Shown: positions 11,054 through 24,415, counted from the first letter of the stretch. The stretch: 64,000 bases of DNA from Beta vulgaris subsp. vulgaris (GCF_026745355.1 NC_079209.1:42204824-42268823), one strand, 5' to 3'. Numbers and translations are program-made. Notes: a model not told the origin generated them from the sequence alone.

Positions 11054-14000
11054 TCATTAACAGACAAAATAATTTGTAAATACATCAACCAATCAAAATA
11101 AACTAGGTAGAAGTAACTAGGTCTCCCCCTAGGGGTTCGCCTAGCGTTCCTCTCCCTTGTTACAAAAAATGCTAGACAGAAGTAACAAACTAGCTTATTT
11201 CAGACAACCTTACTAGAAAGACTCCCCTAAAAAACTATGATATATCATTTGTTTTACAAAAATTATCAATTACGCCTTGGGTATGTTCTTTCATTTCCTA
11301 TCTCTTAATTGCGCCATCAATTAATAGTATGACTTCTTATATGCTACATGGGAAACCAAAGTTCAAATCTTGGTGCTGGAAGTAAAAAAATTTCAATATT
11401 ATTGGACGGAGAAGGGACTTGGGGCTTGTTGGGCTTCTGGGTGAGTGACTCTAGGTAAGAGCAGCCTAGAAGAAATTCATCTTACCACGAGTTCTCGAAA
11501 CGGGCCCAAAAAAAATATAAGAAAAAACTTTCTAAAACAACCCGTATTTTTCTGTAGACCTGGCCATTGATATATTCTAACGAAGGACCTTTGCTGACAG
11601 TTGTGTGCCGTAATACCCATGGCCCAAACATCACATTATAGGAATCTAGGAATTGATATAAATATATGATTTTGTTAACAAGCAAACTTGTATTGTTGTG
11701 GACTTGTGGTTAAATTTGGTAGGGTCTTGATTGCTTTCATGGTCCCATTATCATTAGTGGGCTTAAGCTTTACACCAAACAATGCTTACATTATTTCTAT
11801 ATTATTGTACTACTAAATTATTTCATGACTAGCGTAAATGACTAACTATCATAAGTATGGTATATATAATCAGCTACCCTGCAAAGTTGCTTATGTTAAT
11901 GGCTTTGCTACATGATTTGGACGGTTTTCATAATCATTGATCAACGATCTGTCCTATTGCCTTGGCTAGAGCATATAGCTATGGCTCTTGTGTGATGTGT
12001 ATTTATTTCTTTCGCAACTTCGCTTGGCGCTTAGTTTACTGATGAATTGATTAACAAAGCGCGCAAGGAATAATCTTATCACATAGATAGTAGTATGATA
12101 ATATTAATGATTTTAGCTTGTTGCTTTAAAATTCTCTTATCTGCATGGCCCAAGTTTAAGGAAATTAAAAAGACGTAAAATTTGGACGGACTTCAACCAT
12201 GTGTTCCTTTCAATTGATGCTCCTTGTTAGTCCCTATGGTGATGCGTGGCATACAAAGCTTCTTGATCATAAAGCCTAAAATGTTCATTATCTTAAGTAT
12301 TGAATGTCCCCACAGTATGAGTGCAATTGGTAGAAGTGAAACTTGGAGAAGAATGTAGGATTATTTGATTATGCATATGATTGGATATTTGCAGATCGAT
12401 TTGATTACTAATAATAATACACATGGTGGGTGGTCAAACCACATCGAAAAGCAATAAGATAAAACGTTCAAAATGTCTAAAGGTATAAAATAATTAAGAA
12501 TCAACATCATGCCGCAGATAAATTAGTAAATAATATGCATAGGATTATAGTGTTTTATAGAATAACACAAAAAAAATTTACGTTTTGCTTGGGTCTTATG
12601 GTAAAATAGGTGTGGAAGAACTTGAATGAGCCTTGAAAATTGTATTACTTAGAGCTGAATTGAATGTGCTTTAAAAAGTACGAGGGCGTATGTGGGAGTA
12701 TAGAAGAGACTTGTTAGGAGAAGTAGGGAAGAAAATGTGTTTAGTGGATATTCGTAAGTGAAAAATGAGAAATCGTAAGTCCTAACTTTATTTAGGTTTT
12801 TATGAAATCATACCATTCGCAACTTAGGATTTGCAATTGTCCTGTGACTAAAGTCGGGTACTTTAGAAATTGTAAGTCCTAACTTCATTTAGAACTTATG
12901 AAAAAATTTGGGTTTTTCTATGAATTGGAAGTTAGAAATTTTGTTTTTATGAAGAGAAAATGAGAAATCGGGGCTAAGTGCCGGCGAGAAGGGGGAAACT
13001 AAAGGTAAAACAGTTAGATGGTCCCCACTTGGCCGTATTCTTCACCTGAGATGAGTCAAGATGCTGATTTTAGTGAGTTAGGAACTTGAAGGTGGTAAGT
13101 TTGAAAAAAAAAAGGTGGTAATGTATAAAACAGAAAACTTGTACTATGATAAAAAAAAAAAACCTAGAACTAATTAATTGGGTCAAGTATATGAATTTGA
13201 AAATGGATTCCAAAACAGCTTGTATGTTTGCTTCTTGTTCATACTTTCTTCCAGATCCAGTAGATGGAGGTAAAGTCCAATCACAGAGTGTTCACTTAAG
13301 TCAAGTATTTATTTTCTCGAGATTCGGTAAGTAATTTTCAAATACAAATAATCAAAATAATTCAGATAATGAAGTTATTATGAGCTAAATTAATAAAAGG
13401 GTTCTTAAGACATGGGTTACGACCACAACACAATTTTGAACTAGCGTAAATAAATAAGGGCAATTTTATTCGGGAGGCTTAATTAAGTGATGCTGACCAA
13501 TAATACGCCAATGACTTTCTTGAGCTAAAAAGAAATCAATTAATCAATGAATTAAACAACTATTCTCATGGGTATTATTAATTGTATATACGTTAGCTAG
13601 ATAAGAGTCCCTAAATCCTCTTTCCATGGATTAAAAAGGTTAGTCAAATACTAAGAGATCGACTTATTCCTAACTTCGTCTTTTGATTCTTCATTAATTA
13701 AGCTATAAATTATGCTAATCATAGTGCACAACGCAAAAACTAAAGTATACATTAAACACCCATAACAATAATGAACAACCATGCAAACCAAAATTCATCT
13801 TTTCATTTACAGACCCATAAAATCATTAGGTTTTCACCTAACCGTAGCATAAAAATACTCATAAATCATAACAAGGGTAAAACTAAGATCTTGCATAAAC
13901 ATATATAAATATTCTATTGAAATGAAGTTTTAGATGAAGAGATATACTTATTTGAGATAGATTAAGCAAACAAAGTAGAAAAAAATTAAAATACTTAAAA

Positions 14001-14433
14001 AGAGAGAGAGTAAAAATGATAATTGGAAATAACTTCCTTATCTTCCAATCCTCAATTCTTTTATTTCAAATTTCAAACCTAAGCAGACTCATTGTTTTCA
14101 CATTTGTGAATTTCAAATTCTACTTTCTTTCTTCACATTTCATCACTAAAACCTCAAAACTAAGATAAATGGGTGTAGACTTTAGACCTAACAACCCCCC
14201 TCCTATAAAAAATACAAGGTTCATCTTATTTAAGGTTTAAATAATTAAATCACTAAGCATGTCCAAAAACAGAGATGTCCTTAGAGATCTAGAGATGGAA
14301 TTGTTCTATTCAGTTATCAAAGGCACAAGAATAGTTTCCAACGATTTTAAAGTGACAAGAACTTTCTCAATTCTCATTATTGACGTGCCTATGGAAAACT
14401 TTAACCCACATGATTTCACAACACGTATTTAAC
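11054..14433. other. Intergenic, no gene seen
   Basis: AT-rich DNA without a supported gene. A degenerate pair of segments near 12770-12800 and 12870-12900 (gtaagtcctaacttxatttag) suggests an old local duplication or fold-back. Short frames such as 13146-13334 have no recognisable protein feature. Confidence 0.5.
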
Positions 14434-14454
14434 ATTGGAAGATCATAAAAAAGT

Positions 14455-16554
14455 GTGAGAGAGAGAATGAATTATAGAGAGAGAGAGAGAGAGAGAGATG
14501 ATGAAACCAGAGAAAGAGATACCAATCCATGGATCAAAGTTCAAAGAAAAGACCGAAACCTCAATCACCCCAAACATTCAGCCTCTCAAACATGCTATGT
14601 TGACTTCCTTCCATCATCAATCAACAGAGCCACAATATTCAACCTTTTCAAGATCTATGGACCAATTTCAAGCATAATCGTTCCTGCAGCCATCAGAGCT
14701 AATTGTAACCACCGCTATGACTTCATCCGGTTTGAATCCCCAAGATCTCTTTTGCATGCCATTTCTAATGTGAACGGAAGAATCTTCCAAGGCTTCAGAT
14801 TGAAAGTATTAGCAACAAAACATGACACTCATTTTCCGAAACAACTGCAAAATTCTAGCTACCATATAAAACCTTCACAACCTCTTATCACACCTAAACC
14901 AATGCAGCCTCTTCGTGATCACAAAACATACAAAGAAGCCTTCACCCAATCAAATCCACCGAAAGCCAATCATTCTAGTACATCTCATGAACCCCTTGAC
15001 CCAACTCCCCCTCTCAACCACCCAAAACCTTCTACCCCCAATCCTGATCATCAAAACCATCCAACAGTGAAATTGTTTCAAGAACATGACCCTGTCATTG
15101 AATTCATTGCATATTAACCATCAGTTCAAAGAAGATTGATTTGTAGAGCTCTTGGCGAAGATGTTGAAAAAATAAGGGATTCTATCTCAACTGAAGAGGC
15201 GGATGGGGATTGTGTGGGGTCCATAAAAGGGACCAGGTGTCAAGAGAATGATGAGTTATTAAAACGGAGTATTATTGCTACGGAAACTTCGTCTTTATCC
15301 TCATAACAGATCCTCACTCATATCCTATCTGAAGGTATCATTAACCTCTTCATAAAGCCAATGGGAGGAATTCTTCATTTAATAACCTTCGAATCGCAAG
15401 AAGACAAACAAACTATGCTTGATAGTAAATGGTTGGACCGTTGGTTCTTGGACTTTCAAAAAGTTGATAATGACAATGCCTCTGTATGGAAAGAAGCTTG
15501 GATGAGTGTCTATGGTGTCCCTTTGGGTGCATGGGTATACGAAAACTTCTACAATATAGGATGTGTTTTCGGGGGGAGTAGATATTAGTGGACAATTCGA
15601 GCTATGACCGAGCTAGACTTTTAGTCATTACTGATTGTCTTTTCACTATAAATTGCAAAATGCTGCTTGATATTGATGGGGAGCAATTTAAAATCAGTAT
15701 TTCAGAAGATAGAATTTTGTCCATTCCAGGTTCAAAGCCAATCACAAACAACATTCCCAAAAATATGTCAGGTTCGGAAGCAACGGAGGTCAATTCTGCC
15801 ATCAAAAAAGATGGTGACAGCCTAGAAAAATCCAAGACTGATCACCTCGACATTAATGATGATGCCATTCTGGGTCCCAAAGAAACAAACCTTTTACATC
15901 CCTCTGAGGAAAGACTTTTCATAGATTCCAATAAAAAAGCAATGCTTGTTGTTCAATGAGATGATTAATAACAACCCTTTCCAAGAAAGTTGTGACGCTT
16001 CTCCTAAAAGCTCACCCAGTCCTTATGGGGAAAAAATCCCACATGACGACACTTTTTCGCCTCCTCTGAATATCTCAATAAATCAAGACGGGCCTAAAAA
16101 AAACTTCATCCATCACTCCCAGCATTCCAAGCCCAACTCCTCATCCCTTTTGCATTCTCCTTTGCCCATAGCTAACAGGTTTGGGCCTCTTCTAAAGCCC
16201 AACAAATCTACCTCTAGTTCCTCCTCCTCCCTCCTTGGGCCACTCTTTCCCACTGGCTTTGAACAAGAAATATCCCCTCTCACAAAACTGACCCATGAAA
16301 AAAAACGTGTTCGTCGCATTATGAAAAAGAAAAGCAAATCCAAAAAAGCCCTCAAATCTCTTCCAATCCCTCCTCCAAATCCCTCCTGCCACTCCCCTTT
16401 GGAAATCTCTAAAATTTCCCCCGATGATGTCCTTCACACAGCATCAATTCTTAACATGTCCTTCCCTATCTCCCCTTCTTTGATCCAGAATGAAATAGCC
16501 ATAATTCTGGATCTTCATGCCCATGATTGGACGAATGGCTCCAATCCCCTCTGA
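14455..16554 (+). pseudogene. LINE A ORF1 (RRM-type nucleic-acid-binding protein), broken
   Basis: The first open part (14455-15117, 220 codons) starts in a purine-rich Arg/Glu run, then carries an RRM fold: CYVDFLP is the RNP2-like strand (residues about 45) and YDFIRFES the RNP1-like strand (residues about 85), ending in a Pro-rich linker. After a stop at 15115-15117 the homology continues in other frames: 15361-15588 contains LDRWFLDFQKVDNDNASVWK and VYGVPLGAW, the DUF4283-like part of plant ORF1 proteins. The distal part up to 16554 is Ser/Pro/Lys-rich. ORF1 proteins bind LINE RNA in the ribonucleoprotein. At least two stops and one frameshift break it. The stop at 16554 lies 34 bp before the first Met of ORF2. 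Confidence 0.8.
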
Positions 16555-16587
16555 ATGGGCCTTCTCATCTTCACCAAGCAGTGTTAT

Positions 16588-19500
16588 TATGCATCATATC
16601 TCATGGAATATTAAAGGCCTTGGAGGCCGAATTAAGAGAACCAGACTTAAAAAGATGATTAATGAACATCATCCGCTCTTTTTGTTCATTCAAGAGCCTA
16701 AGCTTGAAACCATTAATCCAAAGCTTATAAGATCCTTCTGGAACTCCAACGACATTGACTGATGTCTCAGCCCCTCTAATGGAAATTCTGGGGGTTTAAT
16801 TTCTCTCTAGGATAAATCATCTTTCTCTCTTCAAAGCATGCACTAGAGTGGAAAAAAATTGGATTGCACTTGTGGGAGCTCTTCTCACCACCAATTTCAA
16901 CTTCATCCTTCTTAATATTTACATCCCATGCACTATCAAAGATCGAGCCTTAGTGTGGAGAGATTTAGAGGTCTGTGGGAGTCCTTTAATCTCCCATGCC
17001 TCTTTATAGGAGACTTCAACGAAGTCCTCTCTCCCATTAATCGTGGTAGTCAGTTCTTTTCTACTAATGGTTCGAATGATTTCCAAATGTTTTTGCAGGA
17101 TTTGCAGCTGATAGAAATTCCCCTTTCCAATGGTTGGTTCACGTGGCATAGCGGTTCCTCCAAGAGCAAGCTCGATAGATTGTTTTGTCAACAACGAGTG
17201 GGTCACTCAATTCCCCAACTTGACTGTATCCACCCTCAAAAGAAGTGTGTCTGATCATTGTCCGTTATTAGTGAGATCATCAATCAAAAACTGGGGTCCG
17301 CGTCCTTTTCGGTTCCAAAATTGTTGGTTATCTCATCCGGGTGCTTGAAAGCTATCAAAGATGCATGGGCTCGAGCCAATCACCTCCCTATATCCGAAAA
17401 AACGAAAGAAGTTAAATCTTCTCTCAAATCTTGGAATATGACGGATTTTGGCAGCATTGATACTCATATCTCCACCTGTGAAGAAAAAATTTAGGAAATT
17501 GATCTTGCCGATCTCTCTGATTTGGAAGTAACTGACCGAAAATCTCTTCAACTTGATCTCTAGAGGTGGTTAAGGCGTAAAGAAACTTACTGGATGCAAA
17601 ACTCAAGAATCAAATGGCTAAAAGAAGGAGACAAAAATACACATTTTTTTCACACTATTGCAACAATAAGAAGAAGGTGCAACTGTATTAAATCCCTTTG
17701 CATCAATGGTTCCTTAATTGACGATCCTCTATCCTTGAATGAAGCATTTTCCTATTTCAAAGGTATTTTCAAAGAGCAACTGCAATCTCGTCCGACTTTT
17801 TCGGGGCTCGATTTCAAACACTTGAATTCTAATCAGTGCAATTATCTCACCTCAAGATTTTCTCATGATGAAATTGATGACACTGTTAAGTCTTGTGACA
17901 GTGATAAGGCGCCGTGACCCAATGATCTAAATTTGAAATTCATCAAATCATCATGGGAAATCAACAAAGGGGATATTTATAACATGGTGACTGAATTCTG
18001 GACCACTTCTAAACTGTCGAAAGGAAGCAATTCTACGTTCATTGCTTTAATCTCAAAATCTGAAAATCCAGAAGAATTTAAAGATTATTTCCGCATTAGT
18101 ATCGTGGGGTGCGCCCACAAAATCATCGTAAAACTTCTTGCTAGGCGTTTGCAATCAGTAATGGTGCTTCCCAATCTTCCTTCATCAAGGGTCGTCAAAT
18201 TCTCGATGGTGCTCTTATAGCCAGTGAATTGATTCACTAGTGGAAAAAACATTATATGTCACTTAGTATCAGATGCGGTTTTTATAAAGCCGCATCCGAA
18301 AATCAACCAAAAAATGGGAAGAAAATTTGCCAAACAAAATCTGACGCGGTCCAAAAAAACCGCATCAGATTTAAAATCTAATGCGATTTTTCCTTAACCT
18401 GATGCAGTTTTGTGGACAACATCAGATTTCTTACTTTTTAAAAAATCTGCATGCTGGCCCAATTGATGTGGAAAAATCGCTGGTCCATCTTCCTAATAAA
18501 ACCTAACCCTAATATAAAATCACACCATTACCCTCTCTCTCCCCAGCCCCCATCTTCTCTCTCCTCACCTCCCTGTCTTCCCTCCCCGTCTTCTCACTCC
18601 TCACATCCCCGTCTTCCCTCCCCATCTTCTCTCTCCTCATCTACCCGTCTTCTCTCTCCTCACCTCACTACCTCACTATCTCTCGTCGCCCTTTCACCGA
18701 CACACACATCACCACCACAATCACCACCAACAACCACCAACCAAGACACGACAGCCGCCGCCTTCTTCGTTGCGATTTAGGGTTTATTTGCCGCCGTTAA
18801 AACTCGCAAGCCACCAACCAACACAATGCAGATAAGGATTTCGATTGCTCGAATCCGGCAAGACTCGGTTGCTCGAAGCCGTCAAAACTCATATGAGGAT
18901 TTCGAAGAAAAAGCAGATGAGGATTTAATTTCTGAATTTCGAAGAAAAAAAGTTAGTCTTTTCATCTTTTAATTTCTGGATTTTTGTAACATTTGAATAT
19001 TCAGATTTATTTTTAATTCCTTTAGTTTTTGTTTCGTTTAGTTGGTGTTGGTTTTTGTAATTGTTTTGGAAATTTGTTTGTATTTTTGTTGTTTTTTTTG
19101 TAATTATAATGTAAAGTAATTGTTACTTTCTGTGAATTTTTGTTTTATTGATTTATGTAAATCACTCTGCTAATTTATAGTTTTGTTATCTACTAATTTT
19201 TTTATATTTAGATTTCTCTACATATTTCGTTATTCAGATTTCGTTTTGGTTTTTGGTTTAGTGTTGGTTTTCTGGTTTAGGACTTTAGGTTTGGTCGCGC
19301 ATTTTTTTTTCCACCACACTCACAATCTGACGCGGTCATTGTGGAAAACCGCATCAGATTTTTTTGGTTAGCTGATGCGGACTCATCTGATGGGGACCAA
19401 AACCGCATCTATAAGCCCAATTTTGACCGCAACAAATGGGCTTTTTTGCACTAGTAATCGAATCATGTAAGAGACTTAAATCCAAATCTATTATTCTAAA

Positions 19501-21925
19501 GCTTGATTTCCACAAAGCTTTCGATAGTGTATCGTGGAGTTTTCTTGATTGGATTCTCCAACAAATGCACTTTTCATCCATGTGGAGAGATTGGATTAAC
19601 TCATGTGTCACTACCCCCTCGGCTTCAATTCTCATCAATGACTCTCCATCACCTCAATTCAAGTTGCATCGCGGTCTTCGCCAAGGTAATCCTTTATCAT
19701 CCTTCTTATTTGAACTTATTGTTGAATCTCTCAACCTTGTTATATGCAAGTCTATATCATTGCATCTTTGGGAAGGAATTGAAATTCGAAGGAGGGGTGT
19801 CTCAATCTCCCACCTTCAATATGCCGATGACACTATTGTTTTTGTCCCCAAAACCTTGAGTACCTTCTTAATATTAAGAAAGTGCTAATTTTATTCCATC
19901 TTGCATCGGGATTACAAGTGAACTTCCACAAGACCTCTACTCTTGGAGTTCTTGTTGCGGAATCTTGGGTACAAAACGTTGCTCAAAGTCTTCTTTGTGA
20001 AATTGGGAAATTACCATTTACTTCCCTTGGCCTCCCCATTGGAGGCAAAACATCTCAAATTAGCCTTTGGGATCCGATTATTGAGAAAATGAAAAAGAAA
20101 CTCGCGTCGTGGAAAGGAAATCTACTTTCATTAGGAGGGAGGCTCACTCTTTTAAAGTCCTCTATCTCAAGACTTCCACTATATTGCATGTCTATCTTCC
20201 CTATTACAAAGGGGGTAATAGATAAAATCTCAAGAATTCAACGCAAGTTTCTTTGGAGTGGATCTTTGGACTCAGAATATCTGCCTCTTGTATCCTAGAA
20301 TATCGTGCAGCTGCCCAAGATGTTTTATGCGCTAAACGTGGGAGATTTGCAGCATCGCAATCTAGCCCTACTCTTCAAATGACCCTGGAGCTTCCTTATT
20401 GAACCTCGGGCCCTTTGGCGCCAAGTCATTAATCAAAAATATGGCTATGGGCCTCACTTCACTCTGCATGATTTAGTGATTCCCAATAGTAGGGGTCCCT
20501 GGAAAGATTTATGTTCTACCCTATTGTGTAATCCCTCATCTAAGGGGTTGGTGATCTCAAAAGTTCAAAAATAAGTTGGGAATAGCGACAACACTCTTTT
20601 CTGGTGAGACTTATGGCTGAGGGAAGCCCATCTGAAATCTCTCTTCCCGAAATTATTTCGGTTTACTCACTTCCCTCTTGGTGTGGTATCATCTTTTGGC
20701 TTCTCAGAAGGCAATTCATGGGAATGGGTTTTTGACTGGAAAAGAACTTTAAGGCCGCGAGATATCATTGAATTGCAAAAATTTGCAACTTCTCCTCAAG
20801 CGTGTATGTTTCAATCCCTTCGCTTCTGACTCATTTATCTGGTCACCTCATAAAGCTGGATTATTTTTGGTCAAATCATTTTCCATTGAAATGGCAAAAT
20901 CTTCATCAAATATCCATCTAACTCCCTTCAAAGGAATTTGGAAAGGTTTGGTCTCTCACATAGATTGAGGTTTTCTCATGGCTAGCATTGCTTGGTAAAC
21001 TGAATACTAGATCCAAACTAGTTTGTTTGGGTATCATCTCATCAAATGATTCTCATTGTACTCTTTGTGACCTTTCCCCGGAATACTCGAATCATCTATT
21101 CATTCACTGCCACTTTTCATGGCAAATTTGGTCGTGGTGGATTGCTATTTGGGATTTCAAATGGACCTTCCCTAACGATCTTGGTGAAGCGTACATCCAA
21201 TGGGTTCCCCCATTCCACGGCACCTTCTTCAAAAAAATATGGACTGCCTCCTTCATCATTGTCATCTGGTCAATCTGGAAAGAAAGGAACTCTCGTATTT
21301 TTCAAAATTCCTCCATGTCGCTCAACCAAATCAAGGATCTCATACTTCTTCATCTCGGTTGGTGGATAAAAGGTTGGGGGGATCCCTTTCCATATAATGC
21401 TGAAGAAATCATGAGAAATCTGCTTTGTCTCAAGTGGAAACAATCAAGCGTTGATAGTAATCTCCGAATTACAACTCCCATCTCATCTCTATGGTGCCCT
21501 TCTCCTAGTGAATGCTTAAAATGTAATGGTGATGCTTCCATGAGCCCTTCTCTCCACAAAGCTGCTATTGGTGGTGTTCTTCGTGATTCTCTTGGAAGAT
21601 TCATAGGCTTATTCTCATCTCCGATTCCAAACATGGAAATTAACATGGCTGAAATTTTTGCAATCCATAGAGCTCTAAAGATTTCCTTGAGCAATAGTTG
21701 TGCATTGAATCTGATTCGGCAAATGGGGTGGCATGGTGCAACGCAAAAGTTGGAGGTCCATGGAACATCCACTTCATATTAAACTTTATCAGAAACTCCA
21801 CGGCATATGGGCTTAATGTGTCAATAGTCCACAAATCAAGATCTTACCGTAGCAGATTGTTTAGCAAAACAAGGTCTTAGAAGGTTAGATAATTTTGTGG
21901 CTTGGCTAAAAGTTTGAACTTTGTT
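16588..21925 (+). pseudogene. LINE A ORF2 (endonuclease, reverse transcriptase, RNase H), broken and interrupted
   Basis: ORF2 would nick target DNA and reverse-transcribe the LINE RNA. The endonuclease runs 16588-17330: SWNIKGLG, then FIQEPK with the catalytic Glu, GDFNEVL, KLDRLF and SDHCPLLV. The palm precursor starts at 17594 (IKWLKEGDKNTHFFH). The reverse transcriptase enters at about 17880, is cut after ASELI by the CACTA-type element, resumes at 19460 with ESCKRLKSKSIILKLDF and reaches the catalytic YADDT near 19820. A zf-RVT segment (CTLCDLSPEYSNHLFIHC) lies at about 21058-21110. The RNase H domain is at 21510-21890: KCNGDAS, MAEIFAIHRAL, IESDSANG and ADCLAKQG supply the acidic residues. 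Stops (for example at 16760, 17493 and 17915) and frameshifts throughout make it non-functional. Confidence 0.9.
18235..19456. mobile_element. Non-autonomous CACTA-type element inserted in LINE A
   Basis: It begins CACTAGTGGAAAAAAC, and its other end, read inward, is TACTAGTGCAAAAAAG. A 3-bp flank att (18232-18234) matches atc (19457-19459) at two of three bases; removing the insert restores the LINE reading ASELI-ESCK with no frame change. Subterminal hairpins are built on TCTGATGCGGTTTT and its inverse: several at 18265-18440 and again at 19320-19420. The core (18500-18960) has a CT-rich stretch followed by sequence resembling a plant 5' leader and intron start. No transposase is present. 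Confidence 0.85.
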
Positions 21926-22297
21926 ATTGGCATCTTAACTTCGGGTTGTATTTGCGGACTTTGGGCCTCAAGCCTTGATTAATAATAAACCCAAATTATC
22001 AAAAAAAAAAAATATTGGAAGATCATATGATAATTTAAAGTTGACCCTTATGCACAAATCCGTTGAAAGGTCATATTTTGCTCAAACATACTCTTCTATG
22101 TTCGGTGTGCATAATGAATACCTTCAAGGTTGAACCAACAACATCAAACACAAATATAAGCCACATTAAGTATTAGAAAGATAACTAAAATAACTAATAT
22201 TCATAAGGAAAATTGGATTTTAATAACCCAACCTTTAAGCAGTCTTTTTAAAACAGTCCTACTTATGAGTTATTTTTGAACGATCCAATTTTTTGGT

Positions 22298-23203
22298 GCT
22301 ATCTTCTCATAATGGTCCCAGGTGACTTGTGACCTGAATTTCAGGTAATTTTTTCTCCTTCCTACCCATTTCACTCCCTCCCCCTTCACCTGCATTTCAA
22401 GTTTGTCCCCCTTCCACTCGACCCCGGACTAGCCACTAGGCTCCGGCCCAGCCACCAGGCCCCTACCCCATCTCTCTCTTTGTCGTCGCTTCTCTCTCTC
22501 CTCGAATTGCGTGTACGATCGTCGTCAATAGTGGTGGTGTCGGGAAAGCTCGGGGAGAGGAGAGGGTATAAAAGAGACGTAGGGAGAGAAAAGGGGAGGG
22601 ATGTCGGGGGTACGGGGCAAAGGGAAAGGGGGGAGGGTGGCGAAGTAGGTTATACCAGCGAAGGGTGGGGGATTACAGGGGGTTTATGTGGGGGTGGGAA
22701 TCGGGTGGGGGCTGGGTGGGGGGCTGGGTGGGGGTGGATTCAGGGTTTGCAGCAGGCTGGGTTAGGGGTGGGAACCGGGTGGGGGCTGGGGTGGGGGTGG
22801 ATTTAGGATTTGCAGCGGGCTGGGGTGGGGGTGGGTTGCTGCGAACTAGGGTGCGGGTGGGAGTGGGGCTGCAATGACTTAGGGTGGTGGGGTGGGGTGG
22901 GTGGGTGGGTGGGGATGCAGCGGCTTTGGGTGGGGTGGGGATGCAGCGACTTTGGGTGGGGTGGGGCTGCATCGGCTTGGGATGGGGTGGATGTAAGGGG
23001 GTGGGGTGGGGTGGGGTGGGGTGGGGTGGGGTCGCAGGAGGTAGGGGTAAGGGGTGGGAGTAATGGTGACTAGGTGGTGGTGGTTGTGGAGGAAAAGAGG
23101 TATAGGTGGGAGAAAATGGAATGACCAACGAGAGTGTGACACGTGTTATAATTGACCTTATATACAGGTTCCAACCGGTCAAGGACCATTATGAGAAGAT
23201 AGC
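22298..23203. mobile_element. Inverted-repeat element with a G-rich core
   Basis: Perfect 21-bp inverted repeats starting GCTATCTTCTCATAATGG lie at 22298-22318 and 23183-23203. Just inside the left arm is GTGACTTGTGACCTG, recalling the GACTTGTAACCTG inside the element at 61038. The true ends may lie further out (to about 22210 on the left). The core (22600-23060) is extremely G-rich with tandem GGGGT units; its long reading frames are compositional and I do not call them genes. Confidence 0.6.
22985..23035 (+). repeat. Tandem GGGGT tract (G-quadruplex-like)
   Basis: At least seven consecutive GGGGT units occur within a 450-bp G-rich block. Four or more runs of four G with one-base loops is the classic sequence pattern for a G-quadruplex. 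The pattern is visible; folding is inferred. Confidence 0.8.
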
Positions 23204-23498
23204 TACAAGTAATGTGACTTTATTAGACTTATAAACTAAGCAACATAAGTTAGTAAAAGCAAAACGAAGAGGAAAAATGACTCTAGACAAACAGACATAA
23301 TGGCACTAAATTCATAATAGTATCACTTATCAACATACCGCAACAAAATGCAATTTACATAAATTAAGCCCGCCACAAGAACTATGAAATTAGAGACATA
23401 CATTTTTATGCTCACCTCGATAATTGCCAATTTTGTTTTACCCGTGCTGACGACCATTAAACGAGGCATCTGTCTTGGACTTCACATAATAATATATA

Positions 23499-24082
23499 CT
23501 TCCTCCATTCCATAATAAGTGAAACATAAGGATTGGCAAAAGATTTAATAAATATCACTTTCAAAAGCCAAAAATTCATAATACCCTATCAAAAGGAGGA
23601 GAGAGAAAAGCAAACTACACAAGTTTGTGATGGATACTCTTGTCATTTTGTCACCTTTTTTTTTCATATAAGGTATGTTTCACTAATTTTGAAACGTTCT
23701 AAAATAGTACTCCCTCCATCCCAGAATACTCTGGACACTTATCAAAGCATGTAATTTTAGATGATAAGTTGTTTGGTTATCAAATGCTATTTTATTGAAA
23801 AGTAAATATGATAGGAGTTAGTAGTTGGTAAAAATAGTATTATTTGATTTTAAAGAGAGAGAATGTGGGTCATTGTTAGAGTTGGTAGATAATAAGAGTT
23901 GTATTATTTTATTTGGAGACGAGAGAGTGTGGTCAATTGTTAAAAGGTGGAATGATTAAAATAATAATGGGTCATATCCCAAAATTTAAATATAAAGAGT
24001 ATTATGAAACAGATAAAAAAAGTGTAAATAGTATTCTGGGACGAAGGGAGTAAGTGTTTCACTTATTAAGAAACGGATGAAG
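23499..24082. mobile_element. Stowaway MITE (outer, split)
   Basis: Inverted ends are CTTCCTCCATTCCATAATAA and CTTCATCCGTTTCTTAATAA with TA on each side. It is interrupted by a second Stowaway at 23710-24050. The GTGAAACA motif next to each end matches the element at 10375-10621. Confidence 0.85.
23710..24050. mobile_element. Stowaway MITE (inner, nested)
   Basis: Inverted ends are CTCCCTCCATCCCAGAATAC and CTCCCTTCGTCCCAGAATAC with TA at 23708-23709 and 24051-24052. It sits inside the Stowaway at 23499-24082, so it inserted later. Confidence 0.9.
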
Positions 24083-24415
24083 TATATATGTGAAAGTATT
24101 GGGTCAGACCGTCTGACCAAATATTCTCGTCAGACGGGCTGAGCCCAGTACTATAATATATAGAACCGACGGCGGTCGAATGATTCTCCACCATTCCCAC
24201 ATAAAACCCACCACCACCACAACCACCACCACCACAGCAACGACATTAGCTCGCTAGTTTTGTGATGGAATTGAACATGGAATCGCTGATTTGTTGCTGT
24301 TAAATCGCGAGATTCTTGAATTATCTGCATAATGATGATGTTTAATCGCTATTTTCGACTTAATTTGTTTTCGAAATTGCTTCAATTCAGTTGTTAACCT
24401 TTTCGCGGCATTTGG

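Larger units (their letters stand above)
14448..22013 (+). mobile_element. LINE A, full-length L1-type retrotransposon
   Basis: The element is bounded by a 14-bp target duplication, attggaagatcata, at 14434-14447 and 22014-22027, and ends in a run of 12 A at 22000-22011. Order inside: ORF1 with an RRM-like domain, apurinic endonuclease, reverse transcriptase, zinc-binding zf-RVT region, RNase H, poly(A). This is the layout of plant L1 elements that gained an RNase H domain. It is split by a CACTA-type element at 18235-19456, so the LINE proper is about 6.3 kb. Many stops and frameshifts show it is dead. Confidence 0.93.

Noticed and set aside
22480..23182. Gly/Trp-rich and Pro/His-rich reading frames
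   Set aside because: They arise from the GGGGT-type composition on either strand and overlap each other in several frames.
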